Part shown: positions 9,043 to 17,576 of the stretch, piece by piece
How positions within the stretch are numbered: position 1 is the stretch's first letter
Layout: each line of letters begins with the position of its first letter
Assembly: GCA_017530105.1 (NCBI GenBank)
Contig: JAFXMW010000089.1
Coordinates: 1 to 32,401, forward strand
Direction: 5' to 3'
DNA: 32,401 bases
DNA from: Bacteroidales bacterium
GTDB lineage: Bacteria; Bacteroidota; Bacteroidia; Bacteroidales; P3
Notes under the pieces: model-generated
Databases searched by the model: none
The model's input: only the letters and a program-made list of their open reading frames with translations
Told to the model about the DNA's origin: nothing
Translations under genes and position numbers: made by a program

Positions 9043-9606
9043 TCAGTATTCGGTGATTTCGGTGAACTGGCGCCAGCCTACGGCCTGATGGTAGGCCTCG
9101 TAGGTGGCCATGGGCACCCGCACGGGGATGTCGAGGTCGACTTGGTCGAAGGAAGACTCGTCGAGCTTGGGCGGCTCGGGGTTTTGAGAAACAATGTACT
9201 CAATGCGTTTGCATCCGGCAAAAGCCCCTTCGCCTATTTCCTTGATGGTGGCGGGGAGGGTGAGGCGCGTGAGGCGGTCACATCCAGCAAAGGCGAAATA
9301 GCGGATGGCGGTGACGGTGTAGACGGTGGTGTCGTCCTCGTCGGGATTGGCATTGCACCCGCGTGAACGGTCGGGGGTGACCACTTCGGGAATAGCAAGC
9401 TGGCCAGAGGGACGGCGGTACCCTTTCCATGGGTTTTCCTCGTCGGGTCCCGGGTAGGTGACTTCGACGGTGGGACCGTTTTTGCCTCCTGTGGAGGTGA
9501 TGTAGAAATAGAGGGTGTTGCCTCCGATTTTCTTGGCAAAATCATATTCCTGCGCCATCAGGCACAAGGGCAGCAGAAGCATTGCGAGCAAGGTTACTTT
9601 TTTCAT
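9043..9606 (-). CDS. Small secreted BspA-like leucine-rich-repeat protein
   Basis: A 187-residue exported protein. The start at 9606 is chosen because it opens a standard signal peptide (MKKVTLLAMLLLPLCLMAQ); the longer upstream reading has no signal. The C-terminal half carries LRR_5/BspA-type repeats: FAFAGCDRLTRLTLP, then IKEIGEGAFAGCKRIEYI. These are the Treponema/Bacteroidales variant with a GAFxxC core. Only about two full repeats are present, so this is a short family member. BspA-type proteins are generally linked to surface adhesion, but nothing here shows a target. It converges with the T9SS gene ending at 8963 and diverges from the redox-protein gene at 9676. No T9SS domain was seen. 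Confidence 0.78.
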   Translation of the reverse strand: MKKVTLLAMLLLPLCLMAQEYDFAKKIGGNTLYFYITSTGGKNGPTVEVTYPGPDEENPWKGYRRPSGQLAIPEVVTPDRSRGCNANPDEDDTTVYTVTAIRYFAFAGCDRLTRLTLPATIKEIGEGAFAGCKRIEYIVSQNPEPPKLDESSFDQVDLDIPVRVPMATYEAYHQAVGWRQFTEITEY

Positions 9607-9639
9607 GTCTTTTTTAACGTTTATGTCAGAAAAATATTG

Positions 9640-9647
9640 TACTTTTG
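9640..9647 (+). promoter_or_regulatory. Probable -7 element for the C_GCAxxG_C_C gene
   Basis: TACTTTTG matches TAnnTTTG and is followed by C, as is common. It lies 28 nt before the ATG at 9676. No TTG occurs at the ideal 19-nt spacing, so the upstream element is weak or absent. Confidence 0.5.
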
Positions 9648-9675
9648 CATTCTGAAATTTCAAATTTTGACAATC

Positions 9676-10047
9676 ATGGATACAAAGGAGATTGAAAGTC
9701 GCGTGGCAAAGGCACGCGAGTTGCACGACAAAGGAATGAACTGCTGCCAGGCGGTGGTGATGGCTTACGCCGACAAACTGCCTGTTGACAACGATACGAC
9801 CATGAAGATGGCATCGGCCATGGGTCGTGGAATGTCGGGGTTGCGGGAGACCTGCGGCTGTGTGACGGCCATGGCTCTGGTATGCGGCCTGTGCGACCAG
9901 ACAATGATGGTGAAAGGGCTGGGCAACCGGTTCCGTGAGGAAAACGGCGACCTGAACTGCTACAAACTTCTACAACTGCAAGGCAAGGACCATTCGTGCA
10001 ACGACCTGGTGGCCTGCGCCGCCCGCCTGCTGGGTGAGACCCTTTAA
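9676..10047 (+). CDS. C_GCAxxG_C_C family putative redox-active protein
   Basis: A cytoplasmic protein of 123 residues. The start at 9676 follows the -7 element at 9640; the upstream extension lies within the promoter region. It carries the spaced cysteines that define the family: NCCQAV near the N-terminus, TCGCVTAMALVCG in the middle, then NCYKLL and further C-terminal cysteines. The central block reads GCVTAM rather than the textbook GCAxxG. Members are small proteins thought to bind a metal or take part in thiol redox chemistry, but no reaction is established. It appears to be a single-gene unit. Its stop codon runs directly into an AATTGAG heptad repeat. Confidence 0.85.
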   Translation: MDTKEIESRVAKARELHDKGMNCCQAVVMAYADKLPVDNDTTMKMASAMGRGMSGLRETCGCVTAMALVCGLCDQTMMVKGLGNRFREENGDLNCYKLLQLQGKDHSCNDLVACAARLLGETL

Positions 10048-10161
10048 ATTGAGAATTGAAAATTGAATTAACGATGATGTTCTTTTTAAAACACAAATTA
10101 CCATTAATCATCATGAATTCTTGATAATTACATGGCAATTTATGTTTAAAATTGAGAATTG
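10047..10161 (+). repeat. Intergenic heptad repeats flanking an AT-rich hairpin
   Basis: Heptads AATTGAG, AATTGAA, AATTGAA occupy 10047-10069, and a partial copy (AATTGAGAATTG) lies at 10150-10161. Between them an inverted repeat pairs 10095-10104 with 10132-10141 (9 of 10 positions), with an AT-rich centre that can pair further. These are the same heptads found in opposite orientation inside the MBOAT gene. Confidence 0.7.
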
Positions 10162-10206
10162 GGGGCTTTTTTTAGAAGTTACCAAAATTGTAAAACAGGA
10201 ACTATT

Positions 10207-13023
10207 ATGAAAAGGATTTTATTACTAATTGCGGCGATGACGGCATGGTGCTGCACGGCACAAACGTTGAAAACCCCTTGGGCTGACAAGGTGGACAAGG
10301 CGATGCCTCACCCCGAATACCCACGCCCCATTATGCAACGCAGCCAGTGGCTGTGCCTGAACGGGCAGTGGGACTATGCCGTGAAGGACAAGGGCTGCCC
10401 CGAACCTGCCCGCTGGGATGGGAAGATTACGGTGCCGTTCTGCATCGAGTCGCAGCTGTCGGGGGTGCAGAAGCCTTTGACCGAGAAAGAGGAGCTGTGG
10501 TATCACCGTGAGTTCACTGTCCCGGCAAGATGGAAAGGACAGCATGTGATGCTCAATTTTGGTGCGGTAGACTGGCAGGCAGATGTCTATGTGAACGACA
10601 TCCACATCGGCTGTCACAAAGGGGGATACACCTCCTTCGGGTTCGACATCACTCCTTATCTGAACAACAAGGGGAGCCAGAAACTGGTGGTGAGGGTGTT
10701 CGACCCCACCAACAAGGGATACCAGCCTGTGGGCAAACAGACGCTCAATCCGCGCTCGATATGGTACACCGCCGTCAGCGGCATTTGGCAGACAGTGTGG
10801 CTGGAGCCTGTGGCGGAGAACCATCTGACGCACATCAACGCTGTGGCCGACGTGGAACACAGCACCCTGGAGCTGACGCTGAACAGCAGCGGGGGCAATG
10901 ACGGGAGCATCGTGGAGGCGACACTGACCGACGGCAACAAAACTGTTGCCCAAGCCAAAGGAATGCCCAATGGGACGATGCGGCTGCCGGTGCCCAACGC
11001 CAAGCTGTGGAGTCCCGAACATCCTTTCCTCTACGGACTGCGGCTGGTGGTGCGTAAATGGGGCAAGGTGGTGGACGAGGTGAAATCGTATGCCGCCATG
11101 CGCTCGGTGGGTACCGCACGGGATGAGTCGGGGCACCTGCGCCTGCAACTGAACGGGAGGAATTATTTCCAGTACGGCCCGCTGGATCAAGGATGGTATC
11201 CCGACGGACTCTATACCGCCGCAACGGAGGAGGCCATGCTTTACGACCTGCAGGTGACAAAACGGCTGGGCTTTAACATGATCAGGAAACACGTGAAGGT
11301 GGAACCCGACCGTTGGTACTACCTGTGCGACAGCCTGGGGCTGCTGGTGTGGCAGGACATGCCCAGCGGTGACTATGGCAATCAGTGGGAGCCATACCAA
11401 TACAACGGGGGTACCGACCGACAACGTTCTGCCGCCTCGTCAGCGAACTACTACAATGAATGGCGCGAAATCATCGAGCAATGCGGACAGCACCCCTGCG
11501 TGGCAATATGGGTGCCCTTCAACGAAGCCTGGGGGCAATTCGAGACCGAGAAAGTGGTAGCCTTTACCAAAGGACTTGACCCTTCGCGGCTGGTGAACCC
11601 TGCCAGCGGAGGCAACCACCGTGCCTGCGGCGACATTTTCGACATGCACCATTACCCCCAACCCACCATGCCGCTGAGCGACCCCGGACGCGTGAATGTG
11701 CTGGGGGAATACGGAGGCATAGGGCTACCCCTTCAAGGACATCTATGGAACGAGAACCAGAACTGGGGATATGTGAAGTTTCAAAACCAACGGGAAGTGA
11801 CGGATGAATATGTGAAATACGCCCAAGGACTGAAAGAACTGGTAAGGCGGGGATACAGTGCCGCCGTGTATACCCAGACCACCGATGTGGAAAGCGAGGT
11901 GAACGGGCTACTGACATACGACAGGAAAGAACTGAAGGTGGTGGCCGAGGAGGTTTACCGCATCAACAAAGAAGTAATAGCAATTGTAAACAACAAGAAT
12001 ATGGAGACATACACTCTTAGCAACAAGAACGGGATGAAAGCCCGTGTGACAAACTACGGCGGGCGGATTATGTCGCTGCTGGTGCCAGACCGCAACGGAA
12101 AATTGCAGGATGTGGTGTTGGGGTTCGACCGCGATGAGGAATACCTGCGCGAGAACCACTTGAGCGATTTCGGTGCCGCCATAGGGCGCTACGCCAACCG
12201 CATAGGCAATGGCCGCATCACGGTGGACGGCAAGACCATCCAGTTGCCCCAGAACAATGGCCCTCACTGCCTGCACGGCGGCCCCACAGGATGGCAATAC
12301 AGTCTTTGGGATGTGGTCAGCGTGAAGGACAGCTGCATCATCATGGAGCTTACAAGCCCCGACGGCGACAACAATTTCCCCGGAACCATACACGTCAGAA
12401 TGGCCTACACCCTGACCGACGACAACACGCTCGACATCCAGTACTCGGCCACCACCGATGCCCCCACAGTCATCAACATGACCAACCACAGCTACTTCAA
12501 CCTCAACGGGGACGGAAACTCCTCTACCATGAACCACCTGCTCGCCATCGATGCCGACCGCTACACCCCTATCGACAGCACCTTCCTACCTACAGGGAAC
12601 CTTGAGAGCGTGGCGGGAACCCCGTTTGATTTCCGCCAGGCCAAGCCAATAGGACGCGATATTGAAAGCGACAACCCCCAGTTGCACAACGGCAAGGGGT
12701 ACGACCACAACTGGGTGCTGAACACCTGCGGCAACATCGAAAAGCCCTGCGCACGGCTGGAAAGCCCCGCCACAGGCATTGTGCTCGAGGTGTTCACCAC
12801 CGAGCCGGGTATGCAGGTGTACACTGGCAATTTCCTCGACGGCTCAGTAAAAGGGAAGAACGGCACAGCCTATCCGAGGCGCAGCGCCGTCTGTCTGGAG
12901 ACACAGAAATACCCCGACAGTCCCAACCATTCATGGAAAGAGTCGAACGCTTACTTGATGCCTGGCGAAGAGTATCAAAGCCGCACCCGATACAGATTCG
13001 GGGTAAACGGCAAAAAACAATAG
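10207..13023 (+). CDS. Secreted fusion: GH2 family glycosidase (N-terminal) plus aldose 1-epimerase (C-terminal)
   Basis: A 938-residue exported bifunctional protein. The ATG at 10207 opens a signal peptide (MKRILLLIAAMTAWCCTAQ). Residues about 30-590 form a GH2 enzyme: jelly-roll sugar-binding domain, Ig-like domain and TIM barrel, with WVPFNEAWGQ giving acid/base Glu440 and NVLGEYGG giving nucleophile Glu501. From Met599 a complete mutarotase follows: YGGRIMSLLVPD, LHGG with His690, NMTNHSYFNLNG with His761, and CLETQKYPDSPN with base Glu898, the expected GalM catalytic set. A beta-galactosidase or similar activity feeding its product to a mutarotase is a plausible inference, though GH2 also includes beta-mannosidases and glucuronidases. 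The reading frame is continuous across the joint, and a short Asn/Lys-rich linker separates the halves. The gene converges with the minus-strand gene 9 nt away. Confidence 0.92.
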   Translation: MKRILLLIAAMTAWCCTAQTLKTPWADKVDKAMPHPEYPRPIMQRSQWLCLNGQWDYAVKDKGCPEPARWDGKITVPFCIESQLSGVQKPLTEKEELWYHREFTVPARWKGQHVMLNFGAVDWQADVYVNDIHIGCHKGGYTSFGFDITPYLNNKGSQKLVVRVFDPTNKGYQPVGKQTLNPRSIWYTAVSGIWQTVWLEPVAENHLTHINAVADVEHSTLELTLNSSGGNDGSIVEATLTDGNKTVAQAKGMPNGTMRLPVPNAKLWSPEHPFLYGLRLVVRKWGKVVDEVKSYAAMRSVGTARDESGHLRLQLNGRNYFQYGPLDQGWYPDGLYTAATEEAMLYDLQVTKRLGFNMIRKHVKVEPDRWYYLCDSLGLLVWQDMPSGDYGNQWEPYQYNGGTDRQRSAASSANYYNEWREIIEQCGQHPCVAIWVPFNEAWGQFETEKVVAFTKGLDPSRLVNPASGGNHRACGDIFDMHHYPQPTMPLSDPGRVNVLGEYGGIGLPLQGHLWNENQNWGYVKFQNQREVTDEYVKYAQGLKELVRRGYSAAVYTQTTDVESEVNGLLTYDRKELKVVAEEVYRINKEVIAIVNNKNMETYTLSNKNGMKARVTNYGGRIMSLLVPDRNGKLQDVVLGFDRDEEYLRENHLSDFGAAIGRYANRIGNGRITVDGKTIQLPQNNGPHCLHGGPTGWQYSLWDVVSVKDSCIIMELTSPDGDNNFPGTIHVRMAYTLTDDNTLDIQYSATTDAPTVINMTNHSYFNLNGDGNSSTMNHLLAIDADRYTPIDSTFLPTGNLESVAGTPFDFRQAKPIGRDIESDNPQLHNGKGYDHNWVLNTCGNIEKPCARLESPATGIVLEVFTTEPGMQVYTGNFLDGSVKGKNGTAYPRRSAVCLETQKYPDSPNHSWKESNAYLMPGEEYQSRTRYRFGVNGKKQ

Positions 13024-13032
13024 TGCTTTTCT

Positions 13033-14772
13033 CTATTCCCCCACGGCCAACTTCTGCACGGACACCCCTTGCGGTGCCACCAACACGGCAAGATACACCC
13101 CTGCCGAAAAGTGACTGATGTCCACCGTGGTCTCACTCTGCCTCAGCTCTTGATCTACCATGGTGCGCCCCGAAGCATCATACAGAGTCAGTCGGCATCC
13201 TTCCACGTCGCACACCTGCTCCCCTATCTTCACCGTCACAACCCCTCGGGCGGGATTGGGACGCAGACTGAACAGTGCCTCCTTCTGGCCTTCCACCTCC
13301 CCTATGCCCGAATACTCGTCGAAATAGGCCACAAACGCCGTGTCCCTGTCGGCGATGAATATCTTCATATTCGACGGCGACCCATCGTCCCAGTGTAGAA
13401 AGGCATGACCCGCTTTGGGCACAGCCACAAGCTTCACCTCCTCACCATAATAATACAGCCCTGCACCCCGCACATGTCCCCACCACTCGTTGTTCACGTT
13501 TGCCGTGATTGTGTAGTCTTCCAACGCGTCGAAATAGGCGGTGAACGAGCTGTCGCTTGTCACCACCACCTGTCTCGGGTTTGCCGTGTCGCCATTCTCC
13601 CAGTGCGAGAATATATACCCGCGGTTTGCCACCGCTGTCAACGTCACCGTGTCGCCGTCGAAATACATCCCGCCGCCTGCTACTGTGCCCCAGTGTCCAT
13701 TGCCGCTCACCGCACGCACATAGCATGTATCCTTGGCTTCGAAATAGGCGGTCAGCGTGATATCCGATGTCACTCTCTCTACCCTCGTGGGACTGAGGAC
13801 ACCGTCGCTCCATCCCAAAAAACGCCCTGCCCGTGTGGGCCGCGCCACGATATTGCATATTGTGGAATCTGGGTAATAGCCGCTGTTCGGCCACACCCTG
13901 CCCAAAGTGCTGTCCGACGTGTTTATCTCCACACGCCAACTGTCGACAATGGGGAAAAACGGACCGAATAGTTTCGGATACAAATATCTGTAGGAATCAT
14001 TAGAAACCTGAGAAGTGAAAAGCGAATCCAGATGACGGGGATAGAGAAAGCCATTGTTGCGCGGAAAGCAATACGCCTCAGAATAATGCCAATCATCGCC
14101 TTGCTGGTAATAATCCACTAACAAATACTGAAACATTTGATAAACCCTCGGATAGTGCAAATGCCTTCCCATGCTGTCAACCGCAGTGTTCCAACGCGAA
14201 CCTGCCACATAGAAATCTCCCGTCACCGTCACCGGGATGTGCAGCATCACTTCATACACATACGTGTAGCAATAACCTTCCGCAGGGTCGGAATGAAGCG
14301 ACAACTCCAACACTTTCGCTGTTGCCGTGTCCCATCGCACCGAATCATACATCTGCAACTTGCCATCCACACTGTCATATTGAAACAGATACAGATAATC
14401 GGGCACCTGCGGCGTGGCATCCGGGCTCATTTGAAATATCACAGGAAAAGTGCCATAAGTACAGCTGGTATCCCACAAATTACGAGGCGACATACACGAC
14501 AACCCCTTGATGGTGAGAGGATATTCTGTGGAAAATTTCTTGCATAAATAATGCATGCCAGATAAATTATTAAACTGAGAGCGACATAAATCCAATTGCA
14601 CTCGATCCCTCGGCGACACTGAATCGTAATAATAAGTGCAGCACTGCGTGTACCAACTGCTGTCGTAATAATAGTTCCTGCTGACTGTGTGTATTGTATC
14701 CCGCAGCGTCTGGCTGTGAACCGCCCCCACTGCCCACACCAGCATTATCATCAATATAGCTGTCTTTTTCAT
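13033..14772 (-). CDS. Secreted protein with divergent InlB B-repeats and T9SS type A sorting domain
   Basis: A 579-residue exported protein starting at 14772 with signal peptide MKKTAILMIMLVWAVGAVHSQ. The first half, rich in Tyr, Asp and Ser, matches nothing I recognise. From about residue 290 to 495 there are three divergent InlB-type B-repeats, each ending in a hydrophobic-aromatic strand: FLGWSDG...TLTAYFEA, FSHWENGD...SFTAYFDA, FLHWDDG...AFVAYFDE. A sorting domain follows (about 500-579) with LRPNPARG, YDASGRTM and FSAGVYLAVLV. InlB-type repeats act as spacer or adhesive modules in surface proteins, so a surface location is likely. It is the second gene of a minus-strand pair, 53 nt after the stop of the gene at 14826-16379. 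Confidence 0.86.
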   Translation of the reverse strand: MKKTAILMIMLVWAVGAVHSQTLRDTIHTVSRNYYYDSSWYTQCCTYYYDSVSPRDRVQLDLCRSQFNNLSGMHYLCKKFSTEYPLTIKGLSCMSPRNLWDTSCTYGTFPVIFQMSPDATPQVPDYLYLFQYDSVDGKLQMYDSVRWDTATAKVLELSLHSDPAEGYCYTYVYEVMLHIPVTVTGDFYVAGSRWNTAVDSMGRHLHYPRVYQMFQYLLVDYYQQGDDWHYSEAYCFPRNNGFLYPRHLDSLFTSQVSNDSYRYLYPKLFGPFFPIVDSWRVEINTSDSTLGRVWPNSGYYPDSTICNIVARPTRAGRFLGWSDGVLSPTRVERVTSDITLTAYFEAKDTCYVRAVSGNGHWGTVAGGGMYFDGDTVTLTAVANRGYIFSHWENGDTANPRQVVVTSDSSFTAYFDALEDYTITANVNNEWWGHVRGAGLYYYGEEVKLVAVPKAGHAFLHWDDGSPSNMKIFIADRDTAFVAYFDEYSGIGEVEGQKEALFSLRPNPARGVVTVKIGEQVCDVEGCRLTLYDASGRTMVDQELRQSETTVDISHFSAGVYLAVLVAPQGVSVQKLAVGE

Positions 14773-14825
14773 CTTCTTTTTATTATATTGTTCCCATCAT
14801 ATAATCTTGAAAGGAAATCTATTTA

Positions 14826-16379
14826 TTATTCATCCATAATTCCTTCACCATCCGGGCTCACCCATGGATAGAAACACGATGTTACATGATTCACATTATG
14901 CATCTGACCCGAAAACGAACGTATGTAGATTGATACTTGCTCCTCCACTAAAGCATCAATCCACATACAATCTTTCTTTTCCAATGTCAGATAGGGGGTG
15001 AGATGCCTGTAATCCGTAGGCCACTGGTAGGAACATGTGGTGGTATAGGCAAACATGGCAACCTGATGATGCCTCACCGAAACAGTTTTGTCCTGTGTCC
15101 AGTGTCCTCCCACCAACATGTAGCCAGGACCATAGTTTGCCACTGACTCTATTTTCGTGTCCGTACAGCTCATCACCCCTGGACCGGAATAGGTCTGCAT
15201 ATTGCCATAAGGCACATAGCCATTCGGCGTATTGACGCTCCGCTCCATTCCCATCACCATTTGCGCTCCCGTCGAATAAATCAAATCCTCTATATGCGTA
15301 GTGCCGTAGCCATCTTCTATTATTATTGGATCCTGACACAAACTATATGTGCTCGCATAGGGCAACACAAGCAACCCGTACATCCCGGTGACATTTTTTC
15401 TGGTTGCATACGCCAGCATGAAATTCGATTCCCCCATCGGGCACATACGCATGGGCGTATTGTCGGCGTGCCAGCCCCACTCGCCATAGGAATGGATACC
15501 CGTCAACGTGCGCATGTCGTGAATGAATGGCGACTCCCATATTACCGGGATGATATAGTCATGATCGTATCCCATATAGGTCGACTGGTGAAGACACACT
15601 TTCCAGTGATCACCCTCGTTTGGATTGTCATCCCCACAGTTTATCATCGACGACACTATGATATCGTTCCCCCTTGCTATCACATCCGTAAACACCTCGT
15701 CAGCCATATTGGTATGAACTACTTTATACTGCCACGACGCCCCCTGGGTCTCCCCTATCTCCACCAGACACGACGGCTTCCCGAAGTAATCCTTTTCGGC
15801 TGTGGCCACAAGCAGCCTGTTGTACCCGCCGCCGGGCAGCGCATGATGGCACACGGCAAGCTGGTTCAGCCGCTGCACATTCGTCACCAAGCCAAACTGC
15901 ATGTTCCACGTGCCGCCAGGAACAGGCGACATGGTCAACCTTGCAATAAACCCATAATGCATGAACCTCGGCAGCACTACCGCACCGCTGGGGTCGAGTT
16001 GGGGTGCTCCGCAGTCCTTCACCGCCTCTCCGCACAGATAGCACGTGTCACCGCACATCTGCATGTCGTGGACATCGTAGGAAATCACATAATCCTCGTT
16101 GTTGCAGGCATAGTCGAACTCAAACCCCACATACGAGTCAACGTAATATCTATTATACCTGATAAAACAATGCCTGCAAGGGTTGGCGGCATCCTTGTAA
16201 TGTATCACCATCCCCCACATGTTGTCACTGCGTACTAAAACTTCCGTCCCCTTGTCGTTGGGGAAATCGACTATTTTACTCGAACAAGCCAATGGTATTA
16301 CCTCCTGTGCCGTCGTAAAACACGGGAAAACCAATGGCAAAGCCATGGCCATACCTATATATAATCCTTTGAGACTCAT
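14826..16379 (-). CDS. Cysteine-rich secreted protein of unknown function
   Basis: A 517-residue exported protein. The ATG at 16379 opens a hydrophobic signal segment ending near FTTAQ. I do not recognise a family. It is rich in cysteine (including MCGDTCYLCGEAVKDCG and NPCRHCF), His and aromatic residues. Repeated strand-like segments (such as GFIARLTMSPVPGGTW and GYMLVGGHWTQDK) suggest a beta-propeller or similar beta fold, as in the N-terminal parts of the neighbouring T9SS proteins. There is no T9SS sorting domain and no lipobox, so it would be periplasmic or exported by another path. It is the first gene of the pair with the InlB-repeat protein and has a promoter-like -7 element 36 nt upstream of its start codon. 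Confidence 0.75.
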   Translation of the reverse strand: MSLKGLYIGMAMALPLVFPCFTTAQEVIPLACSSKIVDFPNDKGTEVLVRSDNMWGMVIHYKDAANPCRHCFIRYNRYYVDSYVGFEFDYACNNEDYVISYDVHDMQMCGDTCYLCGEAVKDCGAPQLDPSGAVVLPRFMHYGFIARLTMSPVPGGTWNMQFGLVTNVQRLNQLAVCHHALPGGGYNRLLVATAEKDYFGKPSCLVEIGETQGASWQYKVVHTNMADEVFTDVIARGNDIIVSSMINCGDDNPNEGDHWKVCLHQSTYMGYDHDYIIPVIWESPFIHDMRTLTGIHSYGEWGWHADNTPMRMCPMGESNFMLAYATRKNVTGMYGLLVLPYASTYSLCQDPIIIEDGYGTTHIEDLIYSTGAQMVMGMERSVNTPNGYVPYGNMQTYSGPGVMSCTDTKIESVANYGPGYMLVGGHWTQDKTVSVRHHQVAMFAYTTTCSYQWPTDYRHLTPYLTLEKKDCMWIDALVEEQVSIYIRSFSGQMHNVNHVTSCFYPWVSPDGEGIMDE

Positions 16380-16414
16380 TTTTTTTCATATTTATACGTT
16401 AATATTACTCTCTG

Positions 16415-16422
16415 CAAATATA
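16415..16422 (-). promoter_or_regulatory. -7 promoter element for the secreted-protein pair
   Basis: On the minus strand this reads TATATTTG followed by C-A, the same core as at 2400-2407. No TTG occurs at the ideal distance, so the -33 element is weak. The start codon is at 16379. Confidence 0.55.
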
Positions 16423-16591
16423 CACTTTTTTTTTAAATTGCTATTTTTTTAAGGAACTTCTAAAAAAAACACACCAATGGGTGCGAAATGAATCATACCG
16501 TTCAAGCCGAAGCCGCAGTACGGTGATTATCTGAAGTCCCGATAGGGACGCGACATTAAAATAAAAAGATTAACAGAACCTTCCTTAATGC
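16423..16591. other. Intergenic stretch with short palindromes
   Basis: Between the promoter at 16415 and the terminator at 16592 there is no credible ORF. It holds a perfect short palindrome, GTCCC-gata-GGGAC (16536-16549), and a CACC/GGTG hairpin near 16473-16484. Neither has a T-run, so they are not obvious terminators. They resemble fragments of dispersed palindromic repeats, but no second copy is in this window. Confidence 0.4.
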
Positions 16592-16625
16592 AAAAAACAA
16601 AACAGCCACCCATTACGGGTAGCTG
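16592..16625 (-). terminator. Rho-independent terminator of the TPR gene
   Basis: On the minus strand a 9-bp stem (CAGCTACCC paired with GGGTGGCTG, one G-T wobble, 5-nt loop) is followed directly by TTTTGTTTTTTG. It lies 28 nt past the stop codon of the gene at 16654-17328. Confidence 0.85.
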
Positions 16626-16653
16626 CCTTGACCTTATTATGAAACATTAAATA

Positions 16654-17328
16654 CTACATCGCTTCGGCGTAGGCAAGATATTTATCCACCTCGTTCCACT
16701 CGGGGCTCTCGGGATAATTGTCCTTAATCTGCTGGAACATCTTGGTAGCGGACTTCTTGTCATTCAGCTGGAGATACATCATGCCAGCCTTCCACAAAGC
16801 CACGGGGGCAACAGTGTAGTTCTTGGAAGCAGACGAAGCAGCCTTCTCGTAATACTTCACGGCCTCGGCGGCATTCTCCTTTTCGGCATAGGCATCGCCT
16901 ATCAGCATCTGAGCCAAGGCACCAGTGAAAAGATCCTTGCCCTTGTACGACTTCAGCAAATCAATAGCCTCGTCGTATTTGCCCAAATTCAACTGGCAGA
17001 TACCGGCATAGTACTTGGCCAAGTTGCCCGATTTGGTGCAACCATACTCGTCAATCACATCGGCAAAGCCCATGTACTCCTCGGTGCCGTTGAGCGCCTT
17101 CTCAAACTCTCCCTCGTTGAACCACTGCTCGGCGGCAAACATCTCCTCGGCGGCACGCACCTGACGCGGCTGAGCCACCAACGAAATATAAGCCCAGATG
17201 GCCAAAGCCACCACAACAACGATCCCACACACGGTAATGAGAGTCTTTTTGTTCTTTTCGACATACTGTTCGGTCTTGGCCATAAAGCCTCTAACCTCAA
17301 GATTTTTCTCTTCGTTATTCTCTTTCAT
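16654..17328 (-). CDS. Membrane-anchored tetratricopeptide-repeat protein (YfgM-like)
   Basis: A 224-residue protein with a charged N-terminus, one membrane segment (about residues 29-50, ITVCGIVVVVALAIWAYISL) and a periplasm-facing TPR domain. The start at 17328 (MKENNEEKN) is chosen over an in-frame ATG 33 nt upstream because that one overlaps the -7 element at 17359-17366. Helical repeats are evident: AEQWFNEGEFEKAL, YYAGICQLNLGKYDEAIDLL, LIGDAYAEKENAAEAVKYYEKA and KAGMMYLQLNDKKSATKMF. One membrane helix followed by TPRs is the layout of YfgM-type proteins, which assist secreted protein folding near SecYEG. The role here is inferred from layout only. It is a single gene with its own promoter-like element and a strong terminator. 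Confidence 0.8.
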   Translation of the reverse strand: MKENNEEKNLEVRGFMAKTEQYVEKNKKTLITVCGIVVVVALAIWAYISLVAQPRQVRAAEEMFAAEQWFNEGEFEKALNGTEEYMGFADVIDEYGCTKSGNLAKYYAGICQLNLGKYDEAIDLLKSYKGKDLFTGALAQMLIGDAYAEKENAAEAVKYYEKAASSASKNYTVAPVALWKAGMMYLQLNDKKSATKMFQQIKDNYPESPEWNEVDKYLAYAEAM

Positions 17329-17358
17329 TATGACAGTTTTTTGTTTTTTTCGAAAGTG

Positions 17359-17366
17359 CAAAATTA
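17359..17366 (-). promoter_or_regulatory. -7 promoter element for the TPR gene
   Basis: Reads TAATTTTG followed by C on the minus strand, a full TAnnTTTG match, 30 nt upstream of the start at 17328. No TTG at the ideal spacing. Confidence 0.5.
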
Positions 17367-17407
17367 GTCATTTTTTTTCATTGGGACGAAATATTTTTTA
17401 ATATTTG

Positions 17408-17532
17408 GACTATCTTTGTGAATATTATTTTTTTTAACATTTCATAATACTCTATTTAATAGGTACTTACAGAAGATATGAACATTTTTTTTCAAAAAAA
17501 AAAGTTTTAATAGTTTTTTTTGACTATCTTTG
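17408..17532 (+). promoter_or_regulatory. Two identical -7 boxes upstream of the DHOD-like gene
   Basis: The 11-nt string GACTATCTTTG occurs at 17408-17418 and again at 17522-17532, each containing TATCTTTG. The second lies 44 nt before the ATG at 17577. The DNA between them is very AT-rich with long A and T runs. Neither copy has a TTG at exactly 19 nt. They could be tandem promoters or one promoter plus a fossil duplicate. Confidence 0.5.
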
Positions 17533-17576
17533 CAAATTGGATTTTTATGCATAAAATACTAAAAAAATAAGAGATT

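Noticed and set aside
11980..12010. Artificial joining of two genes in the GH2-epimerase protein
   Set aside because: The frame is continuous with no stop, and the Asn/Lys-rich joint looks like a linker. An ATG at 12001 could allow internal initiation, but it would lack a signal peptide.
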